The position numbers and the translations under genes are program-made. A model generated the notes under the pieces. That model saw only the letters and a program-made list of their open reading frames with translations, ran no database searches and was not told the DNA's origin. Positions 61,332-64,000 of a stretch of 64,000 bases of DNA are shown in pieces. Position 1 is the first letter of the stretch. Each line of letters opens with the position of its first letter. Source of the stretch: Ferruginibacter yonginensis (lineage in GTDB: Bacteria; Bacteroidota; Bacteroidia; Chitinophagales; Chitinophagaceae); the NCBI RefSeq assembly GCF_042651465.1, contig NZ_JBHSCZ010000001.1:1528113-1592112 (forward strand). The letters run 5' to 3'.

Positions 61332-62138
61332 ATGATAACAATTATTAAAGGAAACATTTTTACAACTAAATGTCAAACAATTGTCAATACTGTCAATTGT
61401 GTTGGCGTTATGGGTGCAGGTATTGCGTATGAGTGCAGACTTCGTTACCCTGCAATGTACGAACGTTATGTTGAACTTTGCAGAGACAAAAAATTAAACA
61501 TCGGTATGCTTTGGATTTACAAATCCGAAGATAAATGGATTATGAACTTTCCAACAAAATACCATTGGCGATATGAAAGCAAAATCGAGTATTTAGAAAA
61601 AGGATTACAGAAATTTTTAGAAACGTACAAAGACAAAGGAATTACGTCAGCAGCTTTTCCTTTGTTGGGAGCAAGTAATGGCGGTATTCCCGAAGATATT
61701 TCAATGGGAATAATGACAAAATATCTTGAGAAATGCGACATAGATATTCAGATTTATCACTTTGACCCTTATGCTTATGATGATTTATACCTTAAATTTA
61801 AAAAACTTTGGACTGAAATTCCAGAAAATGAATTGAAAAAGGAATTGAAAGAACTTAAAGAAAAAGAGACTAAACAATTAAAGGCAAAATTGGAAGAACT
61901 TACAACGAGCAGAAATGAAAAGTATAAATGGGAAAAAGAAAACATTCAGGAAAAACTAAAAGAAAAAGTTGTTTCAGTTTCAATTCTTAAAAAAGCACTT
62001 GACAATGACAGCATCAGAAGTTTGAGTGGACTTTTAAGAGCTAAAGGAGTTGGTGACAAAACTTTAGAAAAAGCATTTCACTTTATCAATAATTACAAAA
62101 AGGCAGAGCAAAATTCACTAAACTATGACCAAAAATAA
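61332..62138 (+). CDS. darG: DarG-family macrodomain antitoxin
   Basis: A 268-residue protein. Residues 1 to about 160 are a macrodomain: IIKGNIFTTKCQTIVNTVNC with VGVMGAGIA (residues 24-32), NFPTKYHWR (with K76) and AFPLLGASNGGI. The PTKxHW motif is characteristic of DarG macrodomains, which remove ADP-ribose from thymidine. The C-terminal 105 residues are Lys/Glu-rich helices (PENELKKELKELKEKETKQ) ending in a helix-hairpin-helix-like LLRAKGVGDKTLEKAFHFI. In known DarG the C-terminal domain binds and blocks DarT; this one is shorter. Confidence 0.88.
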   Translation: MITIIKGNIFTTKCQTIVNTVNCVGVMGAGIAYECRLRYPAMYERYVELCRDKKLNIGMLWIYKSEDKWIMNFPTKYHWRYESKIEYLEKGLQKFLETYKDKGITSAAFPLLGASNGGIPEDISMGIMTKYLEKCDIDIQIYHFDPYAYDDLYLKFKKLWTEIPENELKKELKELKEKETKQLKAKLEELTTSRNEKYKWEKENIQEKLKEKVVSVSILKKALDNDSIRSLSGLLRAKGVGDKTLEKAFHFINNYKKAEQNSLNYDQK

Positions 62139-62143
62139 GCCCA

Positions 62144-62280
62144 GCCGCCAACATCGTATTGGCAATAGTGGGGCTGACAGTTGTAAACTCAACTTTAGTG
62201 CTTCTATTGGGCATTTGTGCAAATGTTGGGCTGACGTTTTTGAAATGCCCCACCATCGCCAATACGTAAACCGTTGTGCG
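62144..62280 (+). repeat. attC-like site A (137 nt)
   Basis: It starts with GCCGCCAAC-A and ends with ACC-GTTGTGCG. Inner arms CGTATTGGC (62155-62163) / GCCAATACG (62258-62266) and TGGGGC (62169-62174) / GCCCCA (62247-62252) pair perfectly, separated by an internal loop AATAG/CCATC, as in attC hairpins with a bulged spacer. The central 72 nt are variable. Confidence 0.7.
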
Positions 62281-62977
62281 ATATTTTTAACAACCTTTAA
62301 TCATTAAAAAAACAATTATGAAAACAAGATTAACAACAGTAGGATTTATTTTATTATCTCTTATCATTTTAAGTTTTCAACTACCATCAAAATTCATTAG
62401 TGGGAACGATGAAAAGATTGAAGTCTATTTTGACAATTCCCTAAATTTTAATGATTTAGTAAAAACAAAACTTGAATTATCTCAAAAAGACATCATTTTA
62501 AATTATGAATCACTTGAGTTTAATAAAGAAGGGAAATTAACTTTAATTGGATTTAGTGTTAAGAGTGAAGGAAAATATTGTGGAAGTGGAAAAACAGGCG
62601 ATCTTACAACTAAATATGGATTTATAATTGATAAAAATCCAAAAGCAGATATCTATTTCCAAGTTGGAGTAAGATAATTATAATCAATCTCTATTCTTCA
62701 ATAATTTGATCATTTAAAATATTTAAACTTTAATCCTGTCAAATTTATAAGTTTTGATAAATTAGAAATATAAATTTAGAAATAACACCGCACAACATAG
62801 CTATTGCTGGCATTGGGGCAAGACGGAATAACAATCATCGGCTGTGCAATTCCATGCAGCAGCTCGGGCGGACGGATTTCTCTTGAGCTGTAGTTTTAAT
62901 CATCAACTTTATTTTATAAATTTAACTTTAGTACCGAGCTGGACGTCGGCAAACCCAACGACCAGCAATACCCACCG
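62274..62977 (+). mobile_element. Gene cassette 2 (119-aa protein)
   Basis: The cassette starts GTTGTGCG (62273-62280) and its end box is CGCACAAC (62789-62796), a perfect 8-bp reverse complement. It carries one ORF with a 44-nt leader. After the ORF come about 110 nt of AT-rich sequence and then attC-B. Confidence 0.7.
62318..62677 (+). CDS. Small secreted cassette protein (119 aa), unknown function
   Basis: It has a signal peptide (TTVGFILLSLIILSFQLPSKF) and a single small alpha/beta domain: IEVYFDNSLNFNDLVKTKLELSQKDIILNYESLEFNKEGKLTLIGFSVKSEGKYCGSG. This resembles the C-terminal domain that accompanies some Bacteroidota M56/BlaR1-type membrane peptidases, but the similarity is by eye and uncertain. 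Function unknown. One Cys is present. It is the only gene in its cassette. Confidence 0.65.
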   Translation: MKTRLTTVGFILLSLIILSFQLPSKFISGNDEKIEVYFDNSLNFNDLVKTKLELSQKDIILNYESLEFNKEGKLTLIGFSVKSEGKYCGSGKTGDLTTKYGFIIDKNPKADIYFQVGVR

Positions 62978-62986
62978 TTAGCAGCT
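62789..62986 (+). repeat. attC-like site B (198 nt)
   Basis: It starts CGCACAAC-A and ends CACC-GTTAGCAGCT. Inner arms TATTGCTGG (62802-62810) / CCAGCAATA (62962-62970) and TTGGG (62813-62817) / CCCAA (62954-62958) pair; a more central AGCTCGG/CCGAGCT pair also forms. Its last part (62941-62973) is identical over 33 nt to the same part of site C. Confidence 0.75.
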
Positions 62987-63031
62987 ATATTTCCGTGATA
63001 GTTTATAATTTTTAAATTTGTTGGAAATAAT

Positions 63032-63418
63032 ATGCTACTTGTGTTTGGACAACCCTTTAATAAAAACAAATACAGTATTTTGAAATATCGTCAAATCGTT
63101 TCTTTTGCTTCTTTAATTGTTTTTTTAGTTTTTGGTTTTTGGACAATTTTCTATCCTTCAATCTTTTCAAAAGGAAAGTCACTTAATGGAGAAGTTGTTA
63201 TTGTTTGGAAAACTGCCCCTCCTCGGTCGAAATGGATAGTTGAAGTTAGGGAACTTGGAAAGATAAGAACAATCAATTATCCTTTTTTAAATGATGTAGT
63301 TACTATTCATAAAGGAGATTCCCTTCGGAAAGAACAAGGTTCTGATGAATTTTTATTAAAACGAGTAGATACGGACAATTGGATTTCCATAGGACAAAAA
63401 GGAACTCTCGAAAACTAA
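63032..63418 (+). CDS. Membrane-anchored cassette protein (128 aa), unknown function
   Basis: Not recognised. A basic N-terminus (NKNKYSILKYRQ) precedes one membrane helix (IVSFASLIVFLVFGFWTIFY). A beta-rich exterior or cytoplasmic domain follows (LNGEVVIVWKTAPPRSKWIVEVRELGKIRTINYPFLNDVV), then EFLLKRVDTDNWISIGQKGT. It is the only gene in its cassette. A TAnnTTTG box lies 11 nt upstream. Confidence 0.65.
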   Translation: MLLVFGQPFNKNKYSILKYRQIVSFASLIVFLVFGFWTIFYPSIFSKGKSLNGEVVIVWKTAPPRSKWIVEVRELGKIRTINYPFLNDVVTIHKGDSLRKEQGSDEFLLKRVDTDNWISIGQKGTLEN

Positions 63419-63684
63419 TATTTTAAATTTGGAGATGTTTGCTTCTATTTATAGTTTTCTGAACAAAAATTTATTTTAAAATTGACAATTTAAATCAACC
63501 AATCTATCACAAAAGACAAGGTCTACTTATAAAACTTTTTTTGCACAGACACGAATTTATAAATTCAAAATTCTTATCAAACTTGATTAATAAATTTTAT
63601 GCAAGTGATAACTTATTTTTCCTGCTGTAGACCTTTTTGCTTTTGACAAGAAACCAAAAAATAGATTTGCGTGAAAGATAATAC
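63419..63684. other. Non-coding tail of cassette 3
   Basis: A 266-nt AT-rich stretch between the 128-aa gene and attC-C. I see no ORF of note, no hairpin of terminator quality and no repeat of other cassette parts. Confidence 0.4.
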
Positions 63685-63884
63685 AGCTGCTAACAAAGCT
63701 ATTGCTGTCATTGGGGCTGGACGGAACAACAATCATCAACTCTACAAATCCCAGCAGCGGTTCGGGCGGAAGGATTTCTGTTGAGCATCAGTTCTAATCA
63801 TCAACTTAATTTTATAAATTAAACTTCAGCACCGGGCAGGACGTCGGCAAACCCAACGACCAGCAATACCCGGCCGTTAGCTGC
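63685..63884 (+). repeat. attC-like site C (200 nt)
   Basis: It starts AGCTGCTAAC-A and ends GGCC-GTTAGCTGC. Inner arms TATTGCTG (63700-63707) / CAGCAATA (63861-63868) and TTGGG (63711-63715) / CCCAA (63852-63856). The body is clearly homologous to site B, with shared blocks CATTGGGGC, TCGGGCGGA-GGATTTCT and the 33-nt end block (63839-63871). Confidence 0.75.
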
Positions 63885-64000
63885 TAGCTTATTGGACACA
63901 CTTCACACTTTGACAAAATGATAGTAGAAAATGTTTTAGACTATGGGACTTTAATTACAACTTATAACGAATTAATTAAGATTGGACATTTAGAATTGGC
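63877..64000 (+). mobile_element. Gene cassette 4 (partial)
   Basis: It begins after the G of GTTAGCTGC at 63876 and runs past the window edge. If the rule of the other cassettes holds, its own end box, outside the window, should read GCAGCTAAC. Confidence 0.55.
63918..64000 (+). CDS. Cassette 4 protein, N-terminus only
   Basis: ATG 63918 opens a frame that stays open to the end of the window (27 codons, starting MIVENVLDYGTLITTYNELI). It lies 34 nt inside the fourth cassette. The fragment is too short to assign a function. Confidence 0.5.
   Translation, partial: MIVENVLDYGTLITTYNELIKIGHLEL

Larger units (their letters stand above)
60082..62273 (+). mobile_element. Gene cassette 1 (darT-darG)
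   Basis: The cassette begins after the G of GTTGGCGGC (60081-60089) and ends at the G of the next junction, including attC-A. Its end box GCCGCCAAC (62144-62152) is the perfect 9-bp reverse complement of its start. It carries two genes, DarT and DarG, and a structured 80-nt leader with its own hairpins. The boundaries rest only on these motifs. Confidence 0.7.
62978..63876 (+). mobile_element. Gene cassette 3 (128-aa membrane protein)
   Basis: The cassette starts GTTAGCAGCT (62977-62986) and its end box is AGCTGCTAAC (63685-63694), a perfect 10-bp reverse complement. It contains one ORF, a TAAATTTG box (63013-63020) that could serve as promoter, and about 265 nt of AT-rich non-coding sequence before attC-C. 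Confidence 0.7.

Noticed and set aside
60165..62138. Insertion sequence or group II intron as an explanation of the DarTG region
   Set aside because: No transposase, reverse transcriptase or flanking direct repeat; the flanks follow the cassette box rule instead.
62125..62307. 60-codon ORF across attC-like site A
   Set aside because: It starts inside the end of darG and reads straight through the palindromic site; the frame is a by-product of the repeat.

Overview
The window is about 64 kb of AT-rich chromosome from a member of the Bacteroidota, most likely of the Chitinophagaceae type. That placement is an inference from several things: the gene repertoire (PorX with a PglZ domain, a T9SS C-terminal sorting domain, a fused LpxC/FabZ, a DUF5686 outer-membrane protein, a 2TM-domain protein, a PcrB-type prenylglyceryl-phosphate synthase); the frequent TAnnTTTG promoter boxes; and the scarcity of strong Shine-Dalgarno sequences. 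No rRNA, tRNA, CRISPR array or insertion sequence was recognised.

Layout. 1-7.2 kb: the C-terminal end of a RelA/SpoT protein, a secreted M20 hydrolase, then a minus-strand run (cytochrome c, acyl-CoA dehydrogenase, helix-hairpin-helix protein, MBL hydrolase, PorX). 7.3-15.4 kb: an HD hydrolase followed by the lipid A genes lpxD, lpxC-fabZ and lpxA, with a DUF5686 protein between and an ABC ATPase after. 15.4-30.5 kb: alanine dehydrogenase, tsaE, a copper-type P-ATPase, RecQ, a HerA-like ATPase, a di-heme peroxidase, an orphan OmpR-type regulator, ruvB with a newly called 36-residue membrane peptide, a LytS/LytTR two-component pair, an M28 peptidase and a prenylglyceryl-phosphate synthase. 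30.6-45.8 kb: ArfB, an MbnP/MbnH-like pair, a flippase, a cell-wall amidase, the fused mutase IcmF, rsmA, a T9SS-exported M1 peptidase, pdxA, and a LolA-like protein with an ABC-2 exporter. 46-58.4 kb: a five-gene TonB-receptor operon with a winged-helix regulator, then radA, comF, a lipoprotein, a glutathione peroxidase, holB and ricT.

The right-hand 5.3 kb (58.7-64.0 kb) is different and is the most interesting part. A tyrosine recombinase is followed, in the same orientation, by what looks like an integron-type gene-cassette array. There are three attC-like palindromic sites (137, 198 and 200 nt). Each begins with an AACA box and ends with a CCGTT box, and has matching inner arms. The start of every complete cassette is the exact reverse complement of the box at its own end (GTTGGCGGC/GCCGCCAAC, GTTGTGCG/CGCACAAC, GTTAGCAGCT/AGCTGCTAAC), as expected if the cassettes once existed as circles. 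The first cassette carries a DarT/DarG toxin-antitoxin pair whose DarT has an unusual N-terminal membrane anchor and coiled coil. The next two carry small secreted or membrane proteins of unknown function, and a fourth runs off the window. The recombinase lacks the extra segment that marks classical IntI enzymes.

Elsewhere, several core genes share a promoter layout in which the TTTG of the -7 box lies only 4-5 nt before the start codon, which suggests leaderless mRNAs.
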